A stretch of 7,746 nt of DNA, taken from NCBI GenBank assembly GCA_030609665.1, contig JAUWBW010000086.1, positions 1-7,746 of the forward strand, read 5' to 3'. Positions within the stretch are counted from its first letter, which is position 1, and each line of letters starts with the position of its first letter. The notes below the pieces were generated by a model that searched no databases, was not told where the DNA came from, and saw only the letters and a program-made list of their open reading frames with translations. A program made the translations under genes and the position numbers. Shown one piece after another: positions 1 to 6,142 of the stretch. The DNA is from Methanosarcinaceae archaeon (GTDB taxonomy: Archaea; Halobacteriota; Methanosarcinia; Methanosarcinales; Methanosarcinaceae).

Positions 1-224
1 ATCTTGAAAGGATAACTCTCCATTTCAATGCCTGAAAAATCATCAGGCTCGATCTGCGACATCGTTATTTCGATCAGATTTGCCTCTTCCTCAGGCGTTA
101 AACCTTTTTCAAGCACGAGTATTTTACCACTTTTAACCTCATCAATGATGAACCTGACCTTTTCCACAGGAGCCATTTCAGCCAGCTTATCTTCAGAGAT
201 GAGATCCATTTGAATGCCATTCAT
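1..224 (-). CDS. DUF2073 (OapB/ArvB-like) protein, 5' part only
   Basis: The visible 74 residues begin MNGIQMDLISEDKLAEMAPV and are rich in acidic residues; the gene runs off the left edge, so its C-terminus is not seen. Sequence and position directly downstream of an Era-like GTPase match the archaeal DUF2073 family, which I recall current annotation naming OapB/ArvB, of unproven biochemical function. The ATG at 224 is preferred because GGTGAT lies 6-8 bases upstream, matching the end of 16S rRNA. An in-frame GTG at 233 overlapping the GTPase stop codon is the alternative start, but it has no ribosome site. The gap to the GTPase is five bases, so the two are probably cotranscribed and translationally coupled. 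In many archaea a zinc-ribbon gene (DUF2072) is part of this set; here it would lie outside the window. The family assignment is from memory of sequence and context. Confidence 0.75.
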   Translation of the reverse strand, partial: MNGIQMDLISEDKLAEMAPVEKVRFIIDEVKSGKILVLEKGLTPEEEANLIEITMSQIEPDDFSGIEMESYPFK

Positions 225-229
225 ATCAA

Positions 230-865
230 TCACCCGAACCGTTTTGCGATCTCTTCATAGAGAGTATCGATATTCTTGCCTTCAAGTGCCGATATTGCAA
301 CCGTTGGATGCTGTGGGAATGCGTCCCTGATGGTTGTCGGGGATGATTCTTCCAGATCCACTTTGTTGGCTGCGATCAATAACGGAAGACTCCGTGCCTC
401 CATGTTACCGATCACTGTGACATTGACCTGAGTGAATGGGTCTTCGGTCGCATCCATGACAAGAATTACGCCATCAAGGTTCTCAAGCCACTTCACAGCT
501 TCGATAACACCTTCTGTTGCCTCTTTTGCCCTGCGTTTGGCTTCACCCTCTTCCATGCCTTCTGCCATGAAATCCTGGAAATCGATTTTGGTAGCAAGTC
601 CCGGAGTATCAACTATATCCAGAGTAATGGAATTGCCGTTCGTCTTGATGGTAACACCCTCTCGCCGTCTTGCACGCCTGGTTTCGTGTGCCATGTGTGA
701 GACTGAACCCATAGCATCCCCGGTCCAATCCCTCAATATCTTGTTGGCAAGAGTTGTTTTTCCGGCATTGGGGGGACCATATATTCCAATGCGTGCGTTC
801 TTTTTGTTAAACAGTTTTTTGAAAAGCCCTGCAAAATTGTTTTTGAATGATTTTATTATGCCCAT
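230..865 (-). CDS. Era-like GTP-binding protein (OapA/ArvA-like)
   Basis: This 211-residue P-loop GTPase belongs to the TRAFAC/Era-like class. The visible motifs are G1 GPPNAGKTT (residues 30-38), G3 DTPG (86-89), G4 NKVD (167-170) and G5 SALEG (192-196). A threonine in REGVTI (about 72) is a candidate G2. The first 23 residues are basic and amphipathic (many K, F and L), which could bind membrane or nucleic acid. There is no Era-type KH domain, so it is a bare G domain unlike bacterial Era. The ATG at 865 has a strong GGAGGG site five bases upstream. The DUF2073 gene follows after five bases, as in other archaea. Family members next to oriC in haloarchaea have been called origin-associated (OapA); no origin is visible here. 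The exact cellular role is unknown. Confidence 0.88.
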   Translation of the reverse strand: MGIIKSFKNNFAGLFKKLFNKKNARIGIYGPPNAGKTTLANKILRDWTGDAMGSVSHMAHETRRARRREGVTIKTNGNSITLDIVDTPGLATKIDFQDFMAEGMEEGEAKRRAKEATEGVIEAVKWLENLDGVILVMDATEDPFTQVNVTVIGNMEARSLPLLIAANKVDLEESSPTTIRDAFPQHPTVAISALEGKNIDTLYEEIAKRFG

Positions 866-870
866 TTATT

Positions 871-876
871 CCCTCC
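871..876 (-). promoter_or_regulatory. Shine-Dalgarno site of the Era-like GTPase
   Basis: On the minus strand GGAGGG is followed by AATAA and then ATG. It is a near-perfect archaeal ribosome-binding site and fixes the GTPase start at 865. Confidence 0.8.
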
Positions 877-890
877 GATAACATGGTGAA

Positions 891-914
891 ATTAAAGTTA
901 AGATTAAAGTTAAG
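891..914. repeat. Two tandem copies of a 12-base unit in the GTPase leader
   Basis: The unit ATTAAAGTTAAG occurs twice without interruption at 891-902 and 903-914, in the 146-base space between the PhoU stop and the GTPase start. It lies 26-49 bases upstream of the GTPase ATG, so it may overlap the promoter or the early leader. It could be a regulator site or a chance AT-rich duplication. Confidence 0.6.
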
Positions 915-1011
915 ATAATAATTGCTGCTATTCTAGATTACTTTGTAGTTTAAATCATTTTCAGTTATGGTTTTCTCATGGTCATTAGTACAGTGAATTT
1001 CATGATAATTA

Positions 1012-2007
1012 TTATTTGTTTGCCATTGCAGAATTAATGGCTATCTCTGCAATGTTTGCGCCGTAATCCCCGATCCTGTCAATACTATCTGCTACTGTCC
1101 GCATGGCAATTACCATTTCACGTGAATCGAGTGTAAGAAGTGATTCATTCAATTCAATTATCATCGAATGCATCTCATCGATACTGCCAATTACCTTGTT
1201 TGCAAGAACCGCGTTTGAACTATATAGTGCATTAATACTATCATCCACTATTTTTCGTGATGCTTCACTTGTCTTTTCAGTCAACTCCATTACGTCATCA
1301 GGTATCGCATCTTCCATTGAGTATGCAACTTTTGCTATCTTTTGCGTATGGTCGGCTATTCGCTCCAGAGGGGCTGCTGTCATCCGCAGGTCATGGTATT
1401 CGTCAATGGATATTTCGGATATGTCAGGCACACGTGCGCCCCGCAGAATTGATCGGAACTGTTTTGCCGTTAGCAAAAACAACCTGTCAACGTCATCATC
1501 ACGCTGCATGACATCCAGTGCAAGGTCAGTGTCGCTGTTCTTCAATGCGATGACTGCATCCTTGTGCATTGAATTTGCGATTAAGAACATTCGGCGCACA
1601 CTTTTTTTTATGGATATCTCATTTTGGTTCAAAAGGTCCTGTATCACCACACTTTTTGCAGTCTCTTCGATTATCTCAGGTCCTATCAACTTGTAGCATA
1701 TCTCCCTGATGACCTTCTTTTGTTCTGATAAAAAACGATTCGATGTTAGTTCGATTATGTCATAACCGGCAAGGTAAGCAGCAATTGTGTCGCGTGTGAG
1801 TGCATCTCCTGTGATGTCACTTACATCGAGCGTCTTCCTTTTTGGTGTTGGAGAGCCATGTATGGGGTCTATTAAAAGCGTGCCGTCCGGCTGAGGTGCA
1901 AGTGATACGCGCGCGCCTGTCTCAATCCCGACCTTGTCAGCCCATTGTTTTGGCAGTGAGATTATGTAGGTGGAACCGCCTGTCTGCTGAACTTTACGTG
2001 TTTCTAT
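1012..2007 (-). CDS. AbrB-PhoU phosphate uptake regulator, apparent ATA start
   Basis: Read from 2007 the protein has 331 residues in two parts. Residues 1-45 form an AbrB/SpoVT-type DNA-binding domain containing TRKVQQTGGSTYIISLPKQW and GARVSLAPQPDGTLLIDP. From about 115 to 325 come two PhoU-type three-helix repeats, with the hallmark pattern RIADHTQKIAKVAYS and later DSIDRIGDYGANIAEIAI. This fusion is the standard archaeal PhoU form, about 330-345 residues, thought to control phosphate transport and Pho gene expression. The only ordinary start in frame is TTG at 1689, which would delete the whole AbrB domain and part of the linker. Upstream the frame is open to a TAA at 2025-2023 with no ATG, GTG or TTG. 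ATA at 2007 sits six bases after GGAGGG, exactly where relatives have Met in METRKVQ. The gene stands alone, without pst transport genes nearby. A sequencing error in the start codon is possible. Confidence 0.85.
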   Translation of the reverse strand: METRKVQQTGGSTYIISLPKQWADKVGIETGARVSLAPQPDGTLLIDPIHGSPTPKRKTLDVSDITGDALTRDTIAAYLAGYDIIELTSNRFLSEQKKVIREICYKLIGPEIIEETAKSVVIQDLLNQNEISIKKSVRRMFLIANSMHKDAVIALKNSDTDLALDVMQRDDDVDRLFLLTAKQFRSILRGARVPDISEISIDEYHDLRMTAAPLERIADHTQKIAKVAYSMEDAIPDDVMELTEKTSEASRKIVDDSINALYSSNAVLANKVIGSIDEMHSMIIELNESLLTLDSREMVIAMRTVADSIDRIGDYGANIAEIAINSAMANK

Positions 2008-2013
2008 TGTTAC

Positions 2014-2019
2014 CCCTCC
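2014..2019 (-). promoter_or_regulatory. Shine-Dalgarno site of the AbrB-PhoU gene
   Basis: On the minus strand GGAGGG(G) precedes ATAGAAACACG with six bases between the site and ATA. Its strength and spacing are the main evidence that translation starts at 2007 and not at the internal TTG at 1689. Confidence 0.75.
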
Positions 2020-2055
2020 AGTTTATCTTATTTTATAATCATCTATATAGTATTT

Positions 2056-2070
2056 GTATAAATATATATT
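2056..2070 (-). promoter_or_regulatory. Probable TATA element for AbrB-PhoU
   Basis: The minus strand reads AATATATATTTATAC. A transcript starting about 25 bases downstream would begin near 2038, giving a leader of about 30 bases that keeps the GGAGGG site. A second TATA-like stretch at 2041-2050 would start transcription inside or after the ribosome site, so it is less likely. Confidence 0.5.
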
Positions 2071-2096
2071 GATGTCGCCAATAACAAAAAGTTAAA

Positions 2097-2107
2097 GTAA
2101 ATATATG
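2097..2107 (+). promoter_or_regulatory. Probable TATA element for the 2128 membrane protein gene
   Basis: GTAAATATATG lies about 26 bases upstream of the ATG at 2128, and no Shine-Dalgarno sequence precedes that ATG. This spacing fits a leaderless or nearly leaderless transcript, divergent from the PhoU promoter. Confidence 0.45.
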
Positions 2108-2127
2108 AAGAATAGTATCAATCCATT

Positions 2128-2592
2128 ATGAAAAAACAATTAATTGCCCAAAGCGACATCCCTGCACTAAGGAAAATACTCCCGTTCGTGTGCCTGATAG
2201 TGCCGTGGGAAATATACCAATACAGCACAGGATGGGGTATTAAGTTCTCACTTTTTTACCTGAATTTCGACATGACATACGGCACACTCGCAGTAAGTGT
2301 GCTTAAGCAATTGACAATGTTGTCGTATGGCGGTTTTGCGCCATCGATCCGAACTGTTTTCTGGGCATTGGCAGCGGCGCTGTGCGTTGGGATATTCGTA
2401 TATGAAGTGTTGCGCGCGCGGGAGGCGCAAGAGGTTAGTAGCAAAATGCTCGGAGCGGGATTGCTTGTGTGCGGCACACTGCTGGCTGTGAGTTCGTTTA
2501 TTGTGTGGTCGGATGCTTTCAGGGCAGTGCCAGTGGGTTTTGGATTTTTTGCAGTTGGTGGGTATTTGCTGATGCAAATTGAGCGGGATTGA
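2128..2592 (+). CDS. Small multi-pass membrane protein, function unknown
   Basis: The 154-residue product is hydrophobic and has no recognised family. Likely membrane segments are at residues 16-32 (around LPFVCLIVPWEIY), 80-98 (TVFWALAAALCVGIFVYEV), 107-127 (MLGAGLLVCGTLLAVSSFIV) and 131-148 (RAVPVGFGFFAVGGYLLM). A less hydrophobic stretch at 38-68 may be a further pass or a re-entrant or extracytoplasmic loop. A basic and acidic loop, LRAREAQEVSSK (99-106 region), separates two helices. No catalytic motif is visible. The start is the first ATG and appears leaderless. GC content is clearly above that of the intergenic DNA, consistent with a real gene. It converges on the recombinase gene with 11 bases between stops and has no obvious functional partner. 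Confidence 0.72.
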   Translation: MKKQLIAQSDIPALRKILPFVCLIVPWEIYQYSTGWGIKFSLFYLNFDMTYGTLAVSVLKQLTMLSYGGFAPSIRTVFWALAAALCVGIFVYEVLRAREAQEVSSKMLGAGLLVCGTLLAVSSFIVWSDAFRAVPVGFGFFAVGGYLLMQIERD

Positions 2593-2603
2593 TCTTATGC
2601 TTC

Positions 2604-3830
2604 CTACCCTGCACTTGCCAGTACTTTTTGTTGCATGCTTATCTTTTCCTGTAATTTTTGCATCAATTCCAGTACATCAGGATCCTTGAGCGCTTCTTCC
2701 ATCATTTCCATGTTGAATGTGGTCTTGATACTGTATTTTTCGGCGTCTATGTCTTTGCTTGCTGTGCCATCACGTGTAAGAAATTGTCCACATCGTGTAC
2801 AGAACATTGCTCCCTTCATGTTCAATTCGTGACAGCGTGGGCACTTGTCCGGCTGCATTGTATCAATTGCATCATTTTCAATATTTAAGCCATGCATTTT
2901 TAAGATCGTATCATCAACATCGTTGTCGCTCATATTTACGTATGCAGCTGCCATAGGACTGGATGCTGTCCATCCCAAATAGACTTTCATCTGCTGCTCG
3001 GTAAGATGTTTAGAAAGATGTGACGCACGCGCGTGACGGAATGCGTGGGGATTGACCGCTTTTTGAACACCTGCTATCTTTGCCGCACGCTTCAGGATAT
3101 ACCGAAACGATGTATAACTGGGCTGTTCATTGTTCCTTTTGATATTCGTCCATAGTGGAGCATCCTGCTCTTGTTTTCGTGGATGTGAGTCGATCCACTG
3201 GCGCAAATACATACTTGCGTTTACAACCCTTACCCGCCTGCTTCCTGTTTCACCTCGCGATAATTTTAACACAGCACCGTTATTGTCAAACTCGACATGC
3301 TTTAATTGCATTAATGCAAGTTCGGATATTCTCGCCCCTGTTTCGTATAATGTGATGATGAACGCTTTGTCGCGTGGGTTCCGTGCAGCATCCACCATTG
3401 CAATAATTTCTTCTTTGGTCAGCATATCCTCCGGCAACTTCGTTTTTGTGGGTTGTTTGTTTTTAATTAAACTTGTGTCATGTCCAATAAAATGTAAAAA
3501 ACGCTTAAATCCTGCTCTTTTAGCGTATTTGGTCGCATCGGTGTATGTACATAGTTTACCGCTTTTATTCGTGTATGTGTACTTTTCAATGTAATCCAAT
3601 ACATGCATCACATCCGTCTCTGTGATACTGTCAAGGTCTTTCTCAAGGAGACTTTCTATGGTCTCCATCGTATTAAGATAATTCAAAATTGTAGAACCTG
3701 ACGCATTATCAATAACAAGACTTTTTTTGAACCATAATAACAAATCCCTGTTATTCTTGTTTTGAAGTCCATTAATATGCTCATCAACCTTCAATAAACC
3801 GGTTTTTGTGTTTTTTATTGTCGTTGGCAT
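2604..3830 (-). CDS. Tyrosine recombinase/integrase with C-terminal zinc ribbon
   Basis: This 408-residue site-specific recombinase has an N-terminal SAM-like DNA-binding domain (about 25-125) and a phage-integrase catalytic domain (about 135-300). The catalytic signature is complete: Arg167 in ETGARISE, His262 and Arg265 in PHAFRHARAS, Trp287 in LGWTASS, and nucleophile Tyr297 in AAAYVNM. The usual beta-hairpin lysine region reads SRGETGSRRVRV, where arginine may replace lysine. After the catalytic domain a zinc ribbon follows (Cys330, Cys333, Cys344, Cys347), then a charged helical tail (about 373-405). This layout recalls integrases common in methanogen genomes and longer than the XerA resolvase. 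ATG at 3830 is preceded by AAGGATG. No tRNA gene or clear att duplication was found nearby. It may belong to a decayed integrative element that brought in the genes to its right. Confidence 0.92.
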   Translation of the reverse strand: MPTTIKNTKTGLLKVDEHINGLQNKNNRDLLLWFKKSLVIDNASGSTILNYLNTMETIESLLEKDLDSITETDVMHVLDYIEKYTYTNKSGKLCTYTDATKYAKRAGFKRFLHFIGHDTSLIKNKQPTKTKLPEDMLTKEEIIAMVDAARNPRDKAFIITLYETGARISELALMQLKHVEFDNNGAVLKLSRGETGSRRVRVVNASMYLRQWIDSHPRKQEQDAPLWTNIKRNNEQPSYTSFRYILKRAAKIAGVQKAVNPHAFRHARASHLSKHLTEQQMKVYLGWTASSPMAAAYVNMSDNDVDDTILKMHGLNIENDAIDTMQPDKCPRCHELNMKGAMFCTRCGQFLTRDGTASKDIDAEKYSIKTTFNMEMMEEALKDPDVLELMQKLQEKISMQQKVLASAG

Positions 3831-3848
3831 GTTTACATCCTTATGGTA

Positions 3849-3870
3849 ATATACGATGCATTTCGTATAT
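3849..3870. promoter_or_regulatory. Palindromic operator over the recombinase promoter
   Basis: Arms ATATACGA (3849-3856) and TCGTATAT (3863-3870) are perfect inverted repeats around a six-base centre. The palindrome lies 19-40 bases upstream of the recombinase ATG and spans the space from the TATA-like element to the expected transcription start. A dimeric repressor bound here would block the gene; the repressor is not identified. Confidence 0.6.
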
Positions 3871-3877
3871 ATTTTAT
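3866..3877 (-). promoter_or_regulatory. Probable TATA element for the recombinase
   Basis: The minus strand reads ATAAAATATATA. Transcription would begin near 3846, leaving a short leader that contains the AAGGATG ribosome site at 3836-3842. Confidence 0.45.
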
Positions 3878-3899
3878 TGAATCACATGTATATTGTGCT

Positions 3900-4156
3900 A
3901 CTTATATTTAATAAGGTATTATAAAAACCGGTTATATAATATATTTATTGAGAGTGTTGCCGAAAAACTTGTGTGAACTGTTTTAAAAAAAGCAATCTGA
4001 ATTGAATGACATTGTGCTTATTTTTTCCATGTGATTGTAGAGTTTTGTTTTGAATTTTTGTTGATGCACTCGAAACATTATAGAAATATAGATGTCATCT
4101 AATAACAATATGACAATGTTGCACGCTTTTTATATGAAACTTATATTTAATAGGTA
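3900..4156. repeat. Pair of direct repeats in the recombinase-abiE gap
   Basis: ACTTATATTTAATA occurs at 3900-3913 and again at 4139-4152, in the same orientation. It is followed by AGGTA and GGTA respectively, so the two copies match over 18 bases with one base inserted. The copies lie 239 bases apart in otherwise unique AT-rich DNA. They might be recombinase arm sites, regulator sites or relics of an insertion. Confidence 0.5.
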
Positions 4157-4242
4157 ACAATTAAATTTCGATGCCTTCTGTTTGTTTATACAAAAATGCG
4201 AGAATTACAAATGTCTGAATACTATAATGGATAAATGAATAA

Positions 4243-5043
4243 CTATTCGCCATCAATAAGTTTACAGACATATTCTTGTACATCTATATGGACATCATCA
4301 TATTCCGGTAGATCTTTTGTAAATAAACCTAAACTCTTTTCCCAATATCCAACAAGTTCATTCCTCGTCTTTTGATCGAAAACCGTTTCTGTATTCAACT
4401 CAACATCTTTTTCCATCGACTTTATTTTAAGAACTTGTCTGATCTGTTTTTGATCAAAATTTTTCATATGGATAAGTTTATGCACATCAAACAAGTCCCT
4501 GACACGTGTTCTTTGAAACAGCGACCTAACCTTTTCAACCATTATTTCTTCGATGCTGTATGCATTGATAGTGAATTTTTCTATATCGATGTAGTTTGGT
4601 TCATGTGCTATTTGTACAATAGGGAAATGGATGTTCTCTTTCAGGCTTATGTCGATCTTTGTAGTATTTCGACTGCCAAGCGGTCCATTATATTGGATTT
4701 TCATCTGTGTATAACCCGGATTTGTATGACTTGAGCTGATCTCAAATGTATCAGGATTCTCTGCATTCAATCCATCTATTATTTCATTGAACAGTTCAAC
4801 AATCTTGGCACCACTAATACCGAATGATGATGTAGTAAAGTCCAGATCTTCCGAAAAACGCCATTTTGTAGGGAAATACAATTTATAGATGGCTGTGCCG
4901 CCTTTGAATACCAGCATGTCTTTTGTTAAACTATGTTGATACACTTCCTTAAGGATCAACGTGTTTGCATAGTCCTTTTCAATAAGTCCCGCAGGCAGTC
5001 CTGTTTTCCTTGCGATTTTACGAATTTCTGTCGATTGTATCAT
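4243..5043 (-). CDS. abiEii: AbiEii nucleotidyltransferase toxin (type IV toxin-antitoxin)
   Basis: The 266-residue protein has the nucleotidyltransferase signature of AbiEii/AbiGii toxins. Glycines in VFKGGTAIYKLYF (45-57) are followed by RFSEDLDF (62-69), with metal-binding Asp66 and Asp68. A third acidic position is Asp131 in KIDISL. The helical C-terminal half carries the conserved block EKVRSLFQRTRVRDLFDVHKL (170-190), seen here with its usual charged residues intact. Nothing suggests inactivation. Known AbiEii proteins are NTP-binding toxins; related MenA-type toxins add nucleotides to tRNA. The toxin stops growth unless countered by AbiEi, and in bacteria the pair can cause phage abortive infection. 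The ATG directly follows the TAA of abiEi with no gap (TAAATG), so expression is expected to be coupled. Activity in this archaeon is inferred from motifs. Confidence 0.9.
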   Translation of the reverse strand: MIQSTEIRKIARKTGLPAGLIEKDYANTLILKEVYQHSLTKDMLVFKGGTAIYKLYFPTKWRFSEDLDFTTSSFGISGAKIVELFNEIIDGLNAENPDTFEISSSHTNPGYTQMKIQYNGPLGSRNTTKIDISLKENIHFPIVQIAHEPNYIDIEKFTINAYSIEEIMVEKVRSLFQRTRVRDLFDVHKLIHMKNFDQKQIRQVLKIKSMEKDVELNTETVFDQKTRNELVGYWEKSLGLFTKDLPEYDDVHIDVQEYVCKLIDGE

Positions 5044-5892
5044 TTATGTTTCTCCATCGCAAATCATTTGTTTTTTCGGTATATTGAGGATCAACCGATA
5101 CTTTCTGGAAAATGTCCCTTCTTTAGATGCCAGAGGATCAAGTTTTGAAAACCCGGAGGTTATGTTTATTTCGAGCAATTCACGTGTTTTAGTATTGATT
5201 GGAAACGATAGCAGATCGATTAAATAATACAGCCGTTTTATTCCGGCACCTGATCTCATTTTAATGAGCGCCGCAAGAACATCCCCCATGTCAATTCGAT
5301 CTTTGGCGCTATCCAATGCCCTGGTAATTTCCAGTATCCCACCTGCATACTGGGGTTTATCAAGACAATCAGCAATGGTTTTGGCAGGCGTTGATATGTT
5401 CACTTTGGCGTTTTCAATTGCAATCGTCGTCGTACCAAAGAATTTCTTTTCGCCCATCTGGATTATACGATATGGCACACCGTGGATATTCATCTCACCC
5501 TTGCGGATCGTAGATGCTATAAAAATTGTGAAAGGAGTCTGCTCAGTGAATCCATAGTAGTTGAGTGCACTCATATATCCAATGTAATATGGAGATACTA
5601 AACTTGATGCGATTATGAACTCATGTTCGGTATAAACCGGTTCTTTACCTGCAGAAAGAGGGTTTATCAGATAAGTGCCTCTTTTCAACCTTGTAAGCCA
5701 ATTTTTCCTTACAAGTTTTGATGCGATTGACTTGGAAGTACCGTATGTGGCACTGCTTTCTCTCTGGATATCTGCAAGCGTGATAATCTTGAAATGTTTT
5801 TCAGATAGGTCTGTGATTATTTCACTTTCCTTTTTGGACAGTCCTTTTCTTGTTATATATTTTGTTGGTTTAGTATCGGATTTGGGTACCAT
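5044..5892 (-). CDS. abiEi: AbiEi antitoxin and autorepressor
   Basis: The 282-residue protein has an N-terminal winged helix-turn-helix (about 20-75), ending in the basic wing WLTRLKRGTYLINPL. A C-terminal AbiEi domain follows, with YYIGYMSALNYYGFTEQTP (102-120) and the family hallmark STPAKTIADCLDKP (167-180). Family members neutralise AbiEii without forming a stable protein complex in the studied cases, and repress their own operon by binding inverted repeats upstream. Both roles fit here: it is the promoter-proximal gene, abuts the toxin, and its start codon is bracketed by a perfect inverted repeat. The ATG at 5892 has no clear Shine-Dalgarno sequence. The C-terminus IPKKQMICDGET is variable in the family. 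Archaeal AbiE pairs are usually found in mobile or defence regions, consistent with the recombinase and nuclease neighbours. Confidence 0.88.
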   Translation of the reverse strand: MVPKSDTKPTKYITRKGLSKKESEIITDLSEKHFKIITLADIQRESSATYGTSKSIASKLVRKNWLTRLKRGTYLINPLSAGKEPVYTEHEFIIASSLVSPYYIGYMSALNYYGFTEQTPFTIFIASTIRKGEMNIHGVPYRIIQMGEKKFFGTTTIAIENAKVNISTPAKTIADCLDKPQYAGGILEITRALDSAKDRIDMGDVLAALIKMRSGAGIKRLYYLIDLLSFPINTKTRELLEINITSGFSKLDPLASKEGTFSRKYRLILNIPKKQMICDGET

Positions 5893-5911
5893 TTATACAA
5901 AATATATAACA
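5851..5911. promoter_or_regulatory. Inverted repeat around abiEi start, candidate AbiEi operator
   Basis: TGTTATATATTTTGT (5851-5865) and ACAAAATATATAACA (5897-5911) are exact reverse complements, separated by 31 bases, with the abiEi ATG at 5890-5892 between them. Centre spacing is 46 bases, a little over four helical turns. Each arm contains a TATA-like core, so bound repressor could mask the promoter. AbiEi in Streptococcus is known to bind two inverted repeats at its promoter; binding here is inferred. Confidence 0.6.
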
Positions 5912-5995
5912 TATGAGTGTTAAAGGTGATGGTCAGGAAGATAAAATATGGCAGAAAATTGATACAAATGTCATTAATAAAGATTGGATAATAGA

Positions 5996-6042
5996 CCTAA
6001 AACCGCTCCCACGCCATCCCCTCAACACTCCGGATTACATCC
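5996..6042 (+). repeat. 47-base direct repeat, left copy
   Basis: This segment matches 7445-7491 in the same orientation at 41 of 47 positions, without gaps. It starts CCTAAAACCGCTC and ends ACATCC. In both places it is antisense to a reading frame ending EGMA(W)ERF, so the match reflects shared ancestry of gene 3' ends. Confidence 0.75.
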
Positions 6043-6095
6043 TTAAGCGACTCTTGATATTTGCTTATAGGAATTGTGCCAGATTGAACACAACC
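5997..6095 (-). pseudogene. C-terminal fragment of a small-protein family
   Basis: Read on the minus strand toward the TAG at 5997-5999, the frame ends DVIRSVEGMAWERF. This matches DVIRRAEGMA(stop)ERF at the end of the decayed gene near 7458. Upstream it reads GTIPISKYQESLK and then meets two TGA codons at 6096-6101; no start codon is present. It is therefore a remnant, probably left by recombination or gene loss. It lies within the 250-base space between abiEi and the nuclease gene. That space otherwise holds only the abiE promoter region and the nuclease promoter; the plus-strand open frame beginning at 5913 is antisense to this fragment and is not convincing as a gene. Confidence 0.5.
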
Positions 6096-6112
6096 TCATC
6101 AGAATAAATGAA

Positions 6113-6120
6113 TTTATATA
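6113..6120 (+). promoter_or_regulatory. TATA element of the nuclease gene, leaderless
   Basis: TTTATATA is centred about 26 bases before the ATG at 6143, the archaeal distance between TATA box and transcription start. No Shine-Dalgarno sequence precedes the ATG, so the mRNA probably begins at or next to the start codon. Confidence 0.6.
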
Positions 6121-6142
6121 ACTGCTTGTCAATTTTATAATT

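Larger units (their letters stand above)
3831..4242. other. AT-rich intergenic gap without a credible gene
   Basis: These 412 bases hold the recombinase promoter and its palindrome, the 14-base direct repeats, a small palindrome TAGATGTCATCTA (4089-4101) and the DNA downstream of abiEii. Stop codons are dense in all frames, and no start with a ribosome site leads to a plausible protein. No tRNA cloverleaf or clear terminator hairpin was seen. Confidence 0.7.

Noticed and set aside
432..881. Plus-strand open frame of 149 codons over the GTPase
   Set aside because: It is a shadow of the GTPase gene, whose five G motifs and ribosome site are clear.
866..1011. Replication origin near the Era-like/DUF2073 gene pair
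   Set aside because: Such genes adjoin origins in haloarchaea, but here there is no Orc1/Cdc6 gene and no array of origin-box repeats.
1012..1689. PhoU as a 225-residue protein starting at TTG 1689
   Set aside because: The conserved AbrB domain continues in frame upstream to 2007 behind a strong ribosome site, and the TTG has no such site.
3951..3990. GAGAGTGTTGCCGAAAAACT looks like the end of an insertion sequence
   Set aside because: No matching inverted end, target duplication or transposase piece was found in the window; the resemblance is only an impression.
3796..5642. AACCGGTT occurs at 3797-3804, 3926-3933 and 5635-5642
   Set aside because: The first and third copies lie in well-formed coding sequence, the spacing is irregular and the flanks differ, so I do not treat it as a site family.
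5913..6107. Plus-strand open frame of 64 codons upstream of the nuclease
   Set aside because: It lies antisense to the small-protein C-terminal fragment and the abiE promoter region, has no plausible protein features, and its similarity to 7445-7491 is explained by the opposite strand.
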